Translations under genes and position numbers: made by a program
The notes under the pieces: generated by a model
Database searches by the model: none
Told to the model about the DNA's origin: nothing
What the model saw: only the letters and a program-made list of their open reading frames with translations
Shown: positions 7,323 through 16,910 of the stretch, one piece after another
Numbering within the stretch: the first letter of the stretch is position 1
How the letters are laid out: each line of letters begins with the position of its first letter
From: Dyadobacter sp. 50-39
GTDB lineage: Bacteria > Bacteroidota > Bacteroidia > Cytophagales > Spirosomataceae
Direction of reading: 5' to 3'
Assembly: GCA_001898145.1 (NCBI GenBank)
Contig: MKSR01000012.1
Span: forward strand, 490,953-554,952
Length of the DNA: 64,000 bases

Positions 7323-9869
7323 ATGAACAGATCCAGGTTGGCTAAAAGTTATAAATCTATACTTCCCTATTTCCTGAGTTTCATCATTTCGCTACCCGCT
7401 TTTTCACAGGTTACAGCCCCAACAGCAGCTTCCGGAACTGCCCCGACGTCTACCGGCGGCCAGGGCACCACGCAACAGGGCCCGAGAGGGAACAGCGCGG
7501 GCAATACGGGTTCAGGAAATTCGCAGTCGGGACCTGGCGGCCAGCAAGGAGCAGGTCAGCAGAGCGGAAGCCAGCAGGGAGGCAACCAGCAAAATGGTAA
7601 CCCGCAGCAGGGAAGTGAAGGCCAGGGTGGTGATAAAGGCAAGAATAGCGCCAACCAGAACGGCCAGAATACCGAAGGCGGCGATCAGAGCAAGGTGAAC
7701 ACAAGCACCAGTTCGACACTCACTCCGGAGGAGCAAGCAAAAGAAGCGCTTCGTCAGAAAATTTACGGCTATTCGATCTTTGCAGACAAAAAGCTCGGAC
7801 TTATCCCTGATTTACAGATCGTTACACCTACCACTTACGTCGTGGGACCAGGTGACGAGTTAAAGATTTACCTCTACAACTACGCAGAAAGTACCTACGA
7901 AACGGTAGTTAACAAGGACGGCTTCATCAGCATTCCCCGCGTCGGAAACGTCATGGTGGCTGGTCGTACCATTGAAGAGATCAAGAAAATCCTGATTGAC
8001 AAATTTGCCAAGTTCGTGCCGGGAATGATCGGTACCGGGGGCGAAGGAGCCCGTACCAAACTGATGGTTACGCTGGGGGAAGTTCGTTCAGTGAAAGTTT
8101 TTGTAACGGGCGAAGTGATCAATCCGGGTACCTATACGGTATCATCGTTGTCGTCTGCGTTTAATGCTCTCTATCAGGCGGGCGGCCCTAATGAAATTGG
8201 ATCTTTCCGGGAAGTGCGCGTTGTCCGCCAGGGCAAAGTGGTGTCGAAACTTGACATTTACGACTATCTCGTAAATGGTAAGATCGATGGCGATATCCGT
8301 GTCCAGGAGAACGACAATGTGGTGGTTGGCTATTATCTCAAACGCGCGGAAATCGCCGGCATGGTGAAACGTCCGGGCATTTACGAGCTGACACCGGAAG
8401 AAAAGCTGGGCGATGTGCTCCGTTATGCCGGTGGTTTCAGCGACAAAGCCTACCGCGCCAGATTGAAAATACAACGCATCACTTCCAAGGAACGCAAGAT
8501 CCTGGACGTACCCGAAGACCAGTATAATACCTTCGAAATGGCTACCGGCGATTCGATCAATGTTGAAACTGTACTTGACCGCTTCGAGAATATCGTGACT
8601 GTTGAAGGCGCCGTAATGCGTCCCGGCGAGTACTCGCTCGATAACAGCCCGACGCTGAAAAAGCTCATCGAAAATGCTCAGGGAATGCGTGAAGATGCAT
8701 TTGTAGGCCGTTTAAATGTGCTGCGGACCCGCGAAGACCTCACCATCCAGACTATTCCTATTAACTACACCGACGTATTGAACGGTGTAACGCCCGACCT
8801 TGTACTGACGCGCCTGGACCAGATCATTGTGCCATCCAGATTTGAAATGGCTGAAACTGCATTCGTGAGCGTTGAAGGGGAAGTAAATAACACCAAAATC
8901 GGAGAAAACGAGGGTAAATTCCCTTACACGACCGATATGACACTGGAAGACGTGCTGGTGCAGGCAGGCGGTTTGAAAGAATCGGCTTATACGTCCGAAA
9001 TCGAGGTGGTTAGAAGAAAAAGAAACTCGGTAGCTGGCGCGGCGAATGCGCAGATTTCCGAAGTATATAAGTTTAATGTTAACCGTGACCTTTCACTTAA
9101 TTCCAAAGCAAGCAACTTCGTACTGTTTCCATTCGACCAGGTGATTGTACGCAAATCGCCTAACTATGTCGAGCAGCAGACTGTTTTTGTGGAAGGTGAA
9201 GTATTGGTAACTGGTCCTTACACCATCGTTAATAAAAACGACAAGATCAGCGATATTATCAAACGAGCCGGCGGACTTACCGAACTGGCTTATCCGGAAG
9301 GAGCAACGCTTCTGCGCCGCACGGTTGTGAAAAACCTCGATGAAGCCGTAAACTACGAGCAGGTTCAGCAAACCGAGAAGAGCATCAAACAGGGTACGCT
9401 TACGGGCGACCTGCCGAATGTAAAAGAAGAAAAAATCGGTATCGTGCTGAAAAACATCCTGAAAAACCCGGGGTCATTTGAAGACCTGGTGGTGCAGGAA
9501 GGTGACATTATCCGCATTCCGAAACGTCTGGAAACTGTACAGGTAACCGGATCGGTACTTTACCCTACTACCGTGAAATATGGCAAGGGAATGAACTTCT
9601 CGGATTACATTTCACAGTCGGGAGGATTTACAGTACAATCCCTCAGAAAAAGCTCTTACGTTAAATATCCCAACGGCAATATCGACCGCACAAGAAGATT
9701 CCTTTTCTTCAACGTGTACCCGAAAGTACAGCCGGGATCGGAGATCTTCGTTCCTACCAGGACTGCCCCGGCACTTAACACGCAGCAAACCATCTCGACA
9801 GCCACAACCCTGTTGAGCTCGATCATGGGACTCATCGTAACAGTACTAGCATTCCGTTCACTCAACTAA
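7323..9869 (+). CDS. SLBB-domain polysaccharide export protein (Wza-like)
   Basis: Starting at the ATG at 7323 gives a classical signal peptide (MNRSRLAKSYKSILPYFL.. ending AFSQ) and 848 residues; an upstream in-frame ATG at 7284 would add 13 residues. After the signal peptide comes an unusual stretch of about 100 residues rich in Gly, Gln, Asn and Ser. Next is the polysaccharide export domain (VVGPGDELKIYLYNY and the strand-rich segment after it). Several SLBB repeats follow, recognisable by recurring GEV..PG.Y and I..AGG motifs. A hydrophobic C-terminal segment (SSIMGLIVTVLAF) ends the protein. Wza-type proteins form the outer-membrane exit channel for capsule or exopolysaccharide. It is followed 2 bases later by the Wzz-like gene. 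Confidence 0.88.
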   Translation: MNRSRLAKSYKSILPYFLSFIISLPAFSQVTAPTAASGTAPTSTGGQGTTQQGPRGNSAGNTGSGNSQSGPGGQQGAGQQSGSQQGGNQQNGNPQQGSEGQGGDKGKNSANQNGQNTEGGDQSKVNTSTSSTLTPEEQAKEALRQKIYGYSIFADKKLGLIPDLQIVTPTTYVVGPGDELKIYLYNYAESTYETVVNKDGFISIPRVGNVMVAGRTIEEIKKILIDKFAKFVPGMIGTGGEGARTKLMVTLGEVRSVKVFVTGEVINPGTYTVSSLSSAFNALYQAGGPNEIGSFREVRVVRQGKVVSKLDIYDYLVNGKIDGDIRVQENDNVVVGYYLKRAEIAGMVKRPGIYELTPEEKLGDVLRYAGGFSDKAYRARLKIQRITSKERKILDVPEDQYNTFEMATGDSINVETVLDRFENIVTVEGAVMRPGEYSLDNSPTLKKLIENAQGMREDAFVGRLNVLRTREDLTIQTIPINYTDVLNGVTPDLVLTRLDQIIVPSRFEMAETAFVSVEGEVNNTKIGENEGKFPYTTDMTLEDVLVQAGGLKESAYTSEIEVVRRKRNSVAGAANAQISEVYKFNVNRDLSLNSKASNFVLFPFDQVIVRKSPNYVEQQTVFVEGEVLVTGPYTIVNKNDKISDIIKRAGGLTELAYPEGATLLRRTVVKNLDEAVNYEQVQQTEKSIKQGTLTGDLPNVKEEKIGIVLKNILKNPGSFEDLVVQEGDIIRIPKRLETVQVTGSVLYPTTVKYGKGMNFSDYISQSGGFTVQSLRKSSYVKYPNGNIDRTRRFLFFNVYPKVQPGSEIFVPTRTAPALNTQQTISTATTLLSSIMGLIVTVLAFRSLN

Positions 9870-9871
9870 CT

Positions 9872-10963
9872 ATGGCGACAGCGACCACACAACAAATCCC
9901 GGAAGACGAGCTATCTCCCAAGGAAGTCGTCGAGAAAATACTGGTAGTTAAAAATGCATTGATCCGTAACTGGAAAATGATGTTGCTCCTGCCGGTGGCC
10001 GGTTTCGGTATCGGGTATGCGATGGATACTTACGAGAACAAGCCCCCGATTTACGAGGCCAATGTGGTATTCAACCTCGGTGCGGCGGGTGCCAGCTCCG
10101 GTCTCGGCGATGTAGCCGGCCTTTTGGGCTTGGGTGCACAGCCGGATGCCAATATTTTCACCGGAGAGAACTTTTTCTACTTCGTAAAGTCCCGCCCGGT
10201 GTTGGAGCGGAACCTGATGAAGGAGATCGAAATCAATGGGAAAAAGCAGATCATGGCAAACTTCTACATTGATTCGAGCGGTATCAAAACCTCCGATTGG
10301 AAGGACTTCCCCGAACTTCAGAAATTCCATTTCACGACGAACGATATCAAGAAAATGGATATGAACTCGCGGATCAACCTCAACTCGATCGTGAAGCGAG
10401 CGGCCGAGGCGACGGAGATCGCTGCACTCGACCGCAAGTCGTCGTTCACGTCGATTTCCACTAAAATGGAGAACGAGCACCTCGCGGGCTTGTGGGTAAC
10501 CACGCTGCTGGAAACAGTGGAAGAGATGTACACCGAGAACCAGACGCAAAAAACGCGTAAGACACTTCGCCTGCTCAACCACCGCGCCGATTCACTCGCC
10601 GCGGTATTGGGGATTGCGGAACATAAACTGGCGAAACAGCTCGATTACAGCGCGCAGATCCTGATGCCGGAAGCCAAAGTATCGGCCAACAGCATGGAAA
10701 GAAAATCTTCCTTCCTGCAACAGCTGTATTACGAAGCAATGGCCAATGCCGAAAAAATGCGTATTTCCCTCGTAAAGGAAGCGCCATTGTTCACCGAGAT
10801 CGAAGGTATCAAAGTACCGCTGGACGTGAAATATGAAGACAAGCGCAATGCCAAAATCGGGGCATTGATCGGTTTGATGATCGCACTGATCTTTGTTTAT
10901 TTCAGAACAGTGTTTGCTTCACCCACCACCACTACCGTGCGTAAGGAAGTAGTAACGGCGTAA
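9872..10963 (+). CDS. Wzz-like chain-length / polysaccharide copolymerase protein
   Basis: 363 residues with transmembrane segments at about 36-52 (MMLLLPVAGFGIGYAMD) and 330-349 (GALIGLMIALIFVYF). The large periplasmic region between them contains helical segments. This two-helix topology is that of the Wzz/PCP family, which sets polymer length and couples to the Wza-type channel. No C-terminal tyrosine-kinase domain is fused and no separate BY-kinase gene is visible in the locus. It lies 2 bases after the SLBB exporter and 2 bases before the ABC permease gene. Confidence 0.82.
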   Translation: MATATTQQIPEDELSPKEVVEKILVVKNALIRNWKMMLLLPVAGFGIGYAMDTYENKPPIYEANVVFNLGAAGASSGLGDVAGLLGLGAQPDANIFTGENFFYFVKSRPVLERNLMKEIEINGKKQIMANFYIDSSGIKTSDWKDFPELQKFHFTTNDIKKMDMNSRINLNSIVKRAAEATEIAALDRKSSFTSISTKMENEHLAGLWVTTLLETVEEMYTENQTQKTRKTLRLLNHRADSLAAVLGIAEHKLAKQLDYSAQILMPEAKVSANSMERKSSFLQQLYYEAMANAEKMRISLVKEAPLFTEIEGIKVPLDVKYEDKRNAKIGALIGLMIALIFVYFRTVFASPTTTTVRKEVVTA

Positions 10964-10965
10964 CC

Positions 10966-11799
10966 ATGGCAAATCAACACTCTATTACAATCAAGGCCGG
11001 TGGGTCTGAGAAAGACTATTGGAAGGACCTCTGGCTTCACAAGCAATTGCTTTGGATTCTCTCGAAAAGAGACCTTTCCGTAAGGTATAAGCAAACGCTC
11101 CTGGGCGTTGCGTGGAGCGTACTGCGCCCGGTCATGACCATGACCGTGATGGTATTTGTTTACAGCTATGTGGCCAAATTAAAAGCCGACCCAGGCATTC
11201 CGTACCCATTGATGGTTCTTGGCGGACTTACCATCTGGACATTTTTCGCCAATACATTTACGCAGATCAGCAACAGTATCCTGATCAACCACAATCTCGT
11301 TTCGAAGGTATATTTCCCGCGCCTGCTCATGCCATTGAGCTCCGTCGCTGTCGGTTTTGTGGATTTTCTGATCACTTTCGGTATTTATATCGTGGTCACG
11401 ATATTCTTTCAAACTCCCATCAGCTGGCAGATCGTATTTCTTCCTTGCTTCATTTTGCTTACATTTATTACATCGATGGGGTTCGGTCTGTTTTTTGCAG
11501 CGCTGAACGTACGCTTCCGGGACATTGGCCAGCTGATTCCCTTTATGGTTCAGGTAGGCATGTATGTTTGCCCGGTGGCTTATCCAAGCAGTCTCGTGAA
11601 GGGCACCTGGTATGAGAAATACTATAATCTAAACCCGCTGGTTGGGATTATAGATGGTTTTCGCTGGTGCCTCCTGGGAAGCAAGTCCTATTTCAATCCG
11701 CAGAGTTTGTACTCAACGGTTATTACATCATCGATCATTCTGGTTATTTCGCTGATCTATTTCCGCAAAAAGGAGAAAACTTTCGTTGACCATATTTGA
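10966..11799 (+). CDS. wzm: ABC-2 type polysaccharide exporter permease (Wzm-like)
   Basis: 277 residues with about six transmembrane helices. The N-terminal region DLWLHKQLLWILSKRDLSVRYKQTLLGVAWSVLRP is characteristic of ABC-2 permeases that export O-antigen, teichoic acid or capsule precursors. The segment FGLFFAALNVRFRDIG before the last helices is also typical. With the ATPase encoded next it should form the inner-membrane transporter for a lipid-linked polysaccharide. Confidence 0.9.
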   Translation: MANQHSITIKAGGSEKDYWKDLWLHKQLLWILSKRDLSVRYKQTLLGVAWSVLRPVMTMTVMVFVYSYVAKLKADPGIPYPLMVLGGLTIWTFFANTFTQISNSILINHNLVSKVYFPRLLMPLSSVAVGFVDFLITFGIYIVVTIFFQTPISWQIVFLPCFILLTFITSMGFGLFFAALNVRFRDIGQLIPFMVQVGMYVCPVAYPSSLVKGTWYEKYYNLNPLVGIIDGFRWCLLGSKSYFNPQSLYSTVITSSIILVISLIYFRKKEKTFVDHI

Positions 11800-11816
11800 A
11801 ACAACCACACTTGGGC

Positions 11817-13073
11817 ATGTCTGTAATTGTAGCTGAAAATATCAGCAAAAAATATATCATCGACCACCAACGCAAAAACGGCTCGTCCGGTTTGCGCGAC
11901 ATTGTTTCCGAGACGGTTAACAAATTGTTCCGCAAACAGGAGAAAAACGGGTTCACGGAGAAAGAGGAGTTCTGGGCATTGCAGGACGTCAATTTCTCCA
12001 TCGACAAGGGCGACCGCATTGGTATCGTTGGCCATAACGGAGCCGGTAAATCCACATTGCTGAAAATTCTCAGCCGCATTACCGAGCCTACCACAGGTCA
12101 GATTAAGATAGACGGCCGCATTGCCAGCTTGCTGGAAGTAGGTACGGGGTTTCACCCGGAACTGACCGGACGCGAGAATATCTTCCTCAATGGCGCTATT
12201 CTCGGCATGTCGAAAGGAGAAATCCGGGAATCGTTTGATGCAATTGTAGATTTTGCGGGGGTTGAAAAATTCCTGGATACACCTGTTAAAAGATATTCGT
12301 CGGGTATGTACGTACGCCTCGGTTTCGCGATCGCGGCACACCTTAACCCGGAAATTTTGATTGTGGACGAGGTTCTCGCAGTGGGTGATACCGAGTTTCA
12401 GAAAAAATGTCTCGGTAAAATGCGGGATGTTTCGGAAAGCGGCCGCACGCTGCTTTTTGTAAGCCACAACCTTACGGCCATTCAGGCACTTTGTAACAAG
12501 TCTTTTTATTTTGAAAAAGGCCGGTTGATAGACCAGGGCGATACCACGCACATTGTTACCAATTATCTCAGCAAAGTTTCCCACAAATCGCTGGAAAAGC
12601 ATTGGGATAACATCGAATCGGCACCGGGAAATGACCAGGTGCGCGTGAAGAGTTTCAAACTGTTCCCGGAATACCAGGACGACCTCACCCATATCGATGT
12701 CCGTACGCCGATCAACTTCCAGTTCGAGTTCTGGAACATGGTGGAAGGGGCATCGCTGAACCTGAGCATGCACCTGTATACATTCACAGGCGAATGTATT
12801 TTCAATGTGGGTACCCAGGCGGAGAACTTCTCCAAGGGCCTTGTAAGCGGGACTTGTGAGATCCCCGGTAATTTCCTGAATGACGGCTCTTATGTAGTGT
12901 CGATGATGATCGTGAAAGACACGAGCACCGTGCTCTACAATATGGAGGAAGCCCTTGTCTTTGATATCGAGGATTACCGTGAAAATGTGACCTGGTATGG
13001 CAAATGGCCGGGATATATTCGCCCTCAACTCAATTTTTCCATTCGCCAAACTGAACACGTAGTGAATGATTAA
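11817..13073 (+). CDS. wzt: ABC transporter ATPase with C-terminal glycan-binding domain (Wzt-like)
   Basis: From the ATG at 11817 the protein has 418 residues and starts MSVIVAENISKKY, the usual start of these ATPases; a TTG at 11796 overlapping the permease stop would add 7 residues. Walker A GHNGAGKS is at 72-79, the signature YSSGM at 160-164, Walker B ILIVDE at 180-185 and the switch His at 217. Residues from about 270 onward form a beta-sandwich like the Wzt C-terminal domain, which in E. coli O8/O9a-type systems recognises the finished, capped glycan. This domain suggests that a specific polymer end is read before export. Confidence 0.9.
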   Translation: MSVIVAENISKKYIIDHQRKNGSSGLRDIVSETVNKLFRKQEKNGFTEKEEFWALQDVNFSIDKGDRIGIVGHNGAGKSTLLKILSRITEPTTGQIKIDGRIASLLEVGTGFHPELTGRENIFLNGAILGMSKGEIRESFDAIVDFAGVEKFLDTPVKRYSSGMYVRLGFAIAAHLNPEILIVDEVLAVGDTEFQKKCLGKMRDVSESGRTLLFVSHNLTAIQALCNKSFYFEKGRLIDQGDTTHIVTNYLSKVSHKSLEKHWDNIESAPGNDQVRVKSFKLFPEYQDDLTHIDVRTPINFQFEFWNMVEGASLNLSMHLYTFTGECIFNVGTQAENFSKGLVSGTCEIPGNFLNDGSYVVSMMIVKDTSTVLYNMEEALVFDIEDYRENVTWYGKWPGYIRPQLNFSIRQTEHVVND

Positions 13074-14148
13074 CGTCACTAAAACCTTTCTACCTGACCA
13101 GGAAGAATATCTGCAATATGTCCGTGGAATCTGGGAACGTGGTTATCTGACCAACAACGGCCCGCTTTTACAACAACTCGAAGGACAACTTAAAGAATAT
13201 CTCAATGTCGATCACCTTTACTTCTGCGGTAATGGAACGATCGTTCTGCAAATAGCGATTAAGGCGCTGGACCTGAAAGGTGAAATTATCACGACGCCTT
13301 TCTCCTACGTGGCTACGTCCAATGCGATTTTGTGGGAAAACTGTACACCCGTTTTTGTCGATATCGATGCCGCTACATTCAATATCAATCCTGAATTGAT
13401 TGAGGCCGCCATTACACCTGAAACATCGGCGATCCTCGCAACGCACGTGTATGGTAACCCATGCGACATAGAAGCGATCGGGGCCATTGCGCAAAAACAT
13501 AACCTGAAAGTCATTTACGACGCCGCACATGCATTCGGCGTCACTTATAAGGGTAAATCCCTGCTTTCGTATGGCGATCTGAGCACTTGCAGCTTCCATG
13601 CTACGAAAGTTTTCCATACCATCGAAGGCGGTGCATTGATATCCAACCACCCCGAACTGGACCGCAAACTGCATTTGCTGCGCGCATTCGGTCACCAGGG
13701 CGACGAGCATTATGAATTCGCGGGGATCAATGGGAAAAACTCCGAATTCCATGCCGCAATGGGCCTGGTTAATCTCCCCCAGGTACCGGCGATCATCCAG
13801 GCGCGTAAAGAAGTATTTGCCGCTTACGACAGACTGCTCAACTGGGATATTTTGTTTAAACCGACACTGAGTGCCGACATTGAATATAACTACGCTTATT
13901 ACCCGGTAGTGTTTCCGTCCGAGGCAGTTATGTTTAAAGTAATGGACGCTTTAAAGGTTGAAGAAATCATTCCGAGAAGATATTTCTACCCGTCGCTGAA
14001 TACACTTTCCTTTATGCCAAGGCAAATTGCGTGTCCTGTTTCTGAGGATATCGCGGCAAGAGTGTTAAGTTTGCCATTATATGTGGGGCTACCTTACGAA
14101 GATATCGAAAGGATTTCCCGCATTATCAACGGTCATTTATCACCATAA
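13066..14148 (+). CDS. DegT/DnrJ/EryC1-type sugar aminotransferase
   Basis: 360 residues; the start overlaps the ATPase gene by 8 bases. Hallmarks of PLP-dependent sugar aminotransferases are visible: TTPFSYVATSNAI (77-89), the pyridine-binding Asp in YDAAHAFGV (Asp152), and the Schiff-base Lys181 in SFHATKVFHTIEGGA. These enzymes transfer an amino group from glutamate to a nucleotide-linked keto sugar. The product here would be an amino-deoxysugar for the polysaccharide; which one cannot be told from sequence. The acyltransferase at 16911 could modify the amine. Confidence 0.92.
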   Translation: MINVTKTFLPDQEEYLQYVRGIWERGYLTNNGPLLQQLEGQLKEYLNVDHLYFCGNGTIVLQIAIKALDLKGEIITTPFSYVATSNAILWENCTPVFVDIDAATFNINPELIEAAITPETSAILATHVYGNPCDIEAIGAIAQKHNLKVIYDAAHAFGVTYKGKSLLSYGDLSTCSFHATKVFHTIEGGALISNHPELDRKLHLLRAFGHQGDEHYEFAGINGKNSEFHAAMGLVNLPQVPAIIQARKEVFAAYDRLLNWDILFKPTLSADIEYNYAYYPVVFPSEAVMFKVMDALKVEEIIPRRYFYPSLNTLSFMPRQIACPVSEDIAARVLSLPLYVGLPYEDIERISRIINGHLSP

Positions 14149-14152
14149 TCGC

Positions 14153-16201
14153 ATGGTCATTTTTTATTGGCTAATTTTTTTCCTGTTTTTATACAGTATC
14201 AGCTTTGTTGCAAAAAAGATTGCTCAACCTTCCCTGACGGAGCTGATCATTACCTTCTTCATTCTTTTCGTCGGTAGCATTATTCCCACCGGCTTTATTT
14301 TGTCGGCACTGGACCTCACGGCCAATGTCTTTGCGTGGATCGGCGGCACATTCACCGTTCTCGCATTGCAATACCTGCTCTGGACAAAGCTCGTGCCGCA
14401 ACAGGCGCATTATTCCATTCGCGGGCTCATTGCGAACCGGCTGAGCACCTTCCGGCTTTGGAACCGGGAGTTATCCCTCTACCTGAAAGTCATTTTCGGA
14501 GCGATGTTCCTGACACTCGCGGTAATCGGAATCACGAACCTGATACTGGTGCTCTTCACGCCGCCCAATGAATGGGACAGCATGACCGGGCATTTGAACC
14601 GGGCTATCCGGTACATCCAGCGCGGTACCATGGAACATTTCGGCGGCGCCAACTGGAACATGGACACCTACCCGAAGAGCCTTACTACGATCCACATTTT
14701 TTCCTACCTCATTACCGGGAACACAGAGAATGCGTTTAAACTCATTCATCAGCTGTCGTACTATGTAACGCTGGTCGCGGTATTCGGGATTGCACAAAGA
14801 ATCGGCAGGAACCTCTCGGCCAGCTTTTTCTGTGCATTGGCATACAGCCTGTTCCTCGATTTCCTCATGCAGGCTGTCACGACGGAAACCGACATCGTCA
14901 TGACGGCGTACCTGAGTTGTCTGCTGTATTTTCTTTTCAACTATTACACCAACCGCGACAACCGCTATCTCTACCTCACCGGGATCACTTTTGCGATCGT
15001 GACCGGCCATAAAGCGACGTTTGCATTGCTCATGCCGTCGGTGTTTGTGGTCATGATTTATACGGTGTTCCTTGCGCCTGATTTCAAGGTGTTTTTTGAA
15101 AGGACATTGAGGCTCGGCCTTGCCATCGCGTTTTTTGCGCTGATATACACCATCCCTACCGGCTACATCCGCAATATCCAGGTTTTCGGGCATCCAATCG
15201 GACCTCCTACGGCGCGTTACCATCAGTCGTACGAGCGCGCGGGCGGCGCTGCCAATCTTTTCGAGCAGGGCAGCCGGAATGTAATTCGCTATACCTACGA
15301 TTTCTGCAACCTCGACGGCATCCGCAATGCACAGTGGGGCTATGATTTGAATACTGCCATCCGGAAACCGCTGGTGATATTGGAAGACAAGCTGCGCATG
15401 CGCCTCGACGAAGAACATGATTTCACCATTGTTCCATTCTCCTTCCAGCGCGGCTTCTATTATTATAATGCAAACCCCTACTGGGGCATATTCGGCTTCG
15501 CTTTGATCCTTCCGCTGATGTTGCTGGTGCTGATCCGTGTTTTCAGGTCGCGTGTCCACTTTTTTCTGGCAATCGCATTCTGTCTCAACCTGGCCACCAT
15601 CTCCTATTCGGCTGCTTACGATCCATTCAAAGGACGGTACTTCATGGAAGCGGGGCTTTTCGGGGTACTTTTCCTCCTGCTGCTTTTCTCCCACCACCGC
15701 TTGTCGATCATCAAGCCACGGAGAAACGTCTGGAAAGGCTATATTATGCTGGTTGTAGGGCTCGCCTGTATTTCGGGCATTATGGCGGTGTACCTCAACA
15801 TCCGATGCCTCCCGCTTCCGTCGTTCGGAATGGAGTCGGCGCTGACGATGGACCGCATTCCCTACCAGACGTTTGCAAGGCCGGATATCACCAAAGCCTA
15901 TGTGCGTTTTGATTCCATCGTGCCCGAGGATGCTACTGTGGCGCTTGCTACCGTAAACAGTGATTTTGAATATCCGCTTTACGGGAAAGATCTTACCCGG
16001 AAGCTGATCTCCATTAACCCGTTCGAGGAAGGCCTGCGGCCGATCCCCAAAGATGCAGACTACCTTTTCTACGCCCGCAAAGTCGTGAACGACACGAGCA
16101 AGATCCGTGCATTGCCTACCGACATCCGGCTCGGCTCCGACACCACCATGACCGGACTGATCGAAAAGGGCGAAGATTATTATCTGAGAAAACTCAAATA
16201 G
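14153..16201 (+). CDS. GT-C fold membrane glycosyltransferase-like protein
   Basis: The ATG at 14153, 4 bases after the preceding stop, gives 682 residues; an open frame runs further upstream but lies inside the aminotransferase gene. The protein has many transmembrane helices. In the first long loop the motif NEWDSMTGHLNRAIRY (with an acidic Asp after Glu-Trp) is typical of GT-C glycosyltransferases that use lipid-linked sugars. The C-terminal 130 residues are soluble and extracytoplasmic. It may add a residue to the glycan on the periplasmic face. The exact family is not certain. Confidence 0.72.
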   Translation: MVIFYWLIFFLFLYSISFVAKKIAQPSLTELIITFFILFVGSIIPTGFILSALDLTANVFAWIGGTFTVLALQYLLWTKLVPQQAHYSIRGLIANRLSTFRLWNRELSLYLKVIFGAMFLTLAVIGITNLILVLFTPPNEWDSMTGHLNRAIRYIQRGTMEHFGGANWNMDTYPKSLTTIHIFSYLITGNTENAFKLIHQLSYYVTLVAVFGIAQRIGRNLSASFFCALAYSLFLDFLMQAVTTETDIVMTAYLSCLLYFLFNYYTNRDNRYLYLTGITFAIVTGHKATFALLMPSVFVVMIYTVFLAPDFKVFFERTLRLGLAIAFFALIYTIPTGYIRNIQVFGHPIGPPTARYHQSYERAGGAANLFEQGSRNVIRYTYDFCNLDGIRNAQWGYDLNTAIRKPLVILEDKLRMRLDEEHDFTIVPFSFQRGFYYYNANPYWGIFGFALILPLMLLVLIRVFRSRVHFFLAIAFCLNLATISYSAAYDPFKGRYFMEAGLFGVLFLLLLFSHHRLSIIKPRRNVWKGYIMLVVGLACISGIMAVYLNIRCLPLPSFGMESALTMDRIPYQTFARPDITKAYVRFDSIVPEDATVALATVNSDFEYPLYGKDLTRKLISINPFEEGLRPIPKDADYLFYARKVVNDTSKIRALPTDIRLGSDTTMTGLIEKGEDYYLRKLK

Positions 16202-16209
16202 CCCAAGCC

Positions 16210-16908
16210 ATGACTATTGCTATCATGCAGCCGTATATTTTTCCATATATCGGCTATTTCCAGTTGATCAATGCCGTGGACAAGTTCATTATTTACGACG
16301 ATGTGAACTTCATCAACAAGGGCTGGATCAACCGGAACAACCTGCTTGTAGGTGGAAAGGCGCACCTTTTCACCATCCCGCTGAAAGACGCAAGCCAGAA
16401 CAAACTGATCTATGAAGTGCCGCTTGCCCGTCATGAGCAATGGCAGAAAAAGTTATTGAAGACCATCCAGCAATCGTATCAGAAAGCTCCCGGTTATCAA
16501 AAGGTTTTTGAACTCTTAGAAGAAATCGTAAATTTAGAAGTTGATTCAATCAACGAGCTATGTATATACGCATTGAAAAAAACTTGCGCGTACATGGGCA
16601 TAGGCACGGAGATTGTTCCCTCTTCAACGATATACAATAACAAACACCTGAAAGGACAGGACCGGATTCTGGATATCTGTAAACAGGAACAAGCAAACCA
16701 TTACATCAATCCGATTGGCGGGGTGGAATTGTACGACAAAGACAAATTTGAAAAGGAGGGAATAAGACTGGACTTCATAAAAAGTATATCTAGCCCGTAC
16801 CCCCAATTTAAAAATGCTTTCGTACCTTGGTTATCTGTTATAGATGTTCTGATGTTTAACGATCCCGACGATATCAGGAAACAATTAGAGGCATACGAAC
16901 TGATTTAG
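16210..16908 (+). CDS. WbqC family protein
   Basis: 232 residues. The N-terminus MTIAIMQPYIFPYIGYFQLI followed by FIIYDDVNFINKGWINRN is diagnostic of the WbqC family. Members occur in O-antigen and other glycan loci beside sugar aminotransferases. Their reaction is not firmly established; a role in attaching an acyl or amino-acid group to an amino sugar has been suggested by context. Here the aminotransferase is two genes upstream and an acyltransferase follows 2 bases downstream, which fits that idea. Cytoplasmic. Confidence 0.88.
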   Translation: MTIAIMQPYIFPYIGYFQLINAVDKFIIYDDVNFINKGWINRNNLLVGGKAHLFTIPLKDASQNKLIYEVPLARHEQWQKKLLKTIQQSYQKAPGYQKVFELLEEIVNLEVDSINELCIYALKKTCAYMGIGTEIVPSSTIYNNKHLKGQDRILDICKQEQANHYINPIGGVELYDKDKFEKEGIRLDFIKSISSPYPQFKNAFVPWLSVIDVLMFNDPDDIRKQLEAYELI

Positions 16909-16910
16909 TA

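Noticed and set aside
11757-13079. Minus-strand open frame of 440 codons opposite the Wzt-like ATPase
   Set aside because: The plus-strand gene has all ABC motifs; the antisense frame has none.
14081-14152. Longer N-terminus for the GT-C protein
   Set aside because: The extra 24 codons lie inside the aminotransferase gene and lack a hydrophobic pattern; the ATG at 14153 directly precedes the first membrane helix.
14471-15697. Minus-strand open frame of 408 codons opposite the GT-C protein
   Set aside because: Rich in charged residues without pattern, and antisense to a membrane protein gene that fits the operon.
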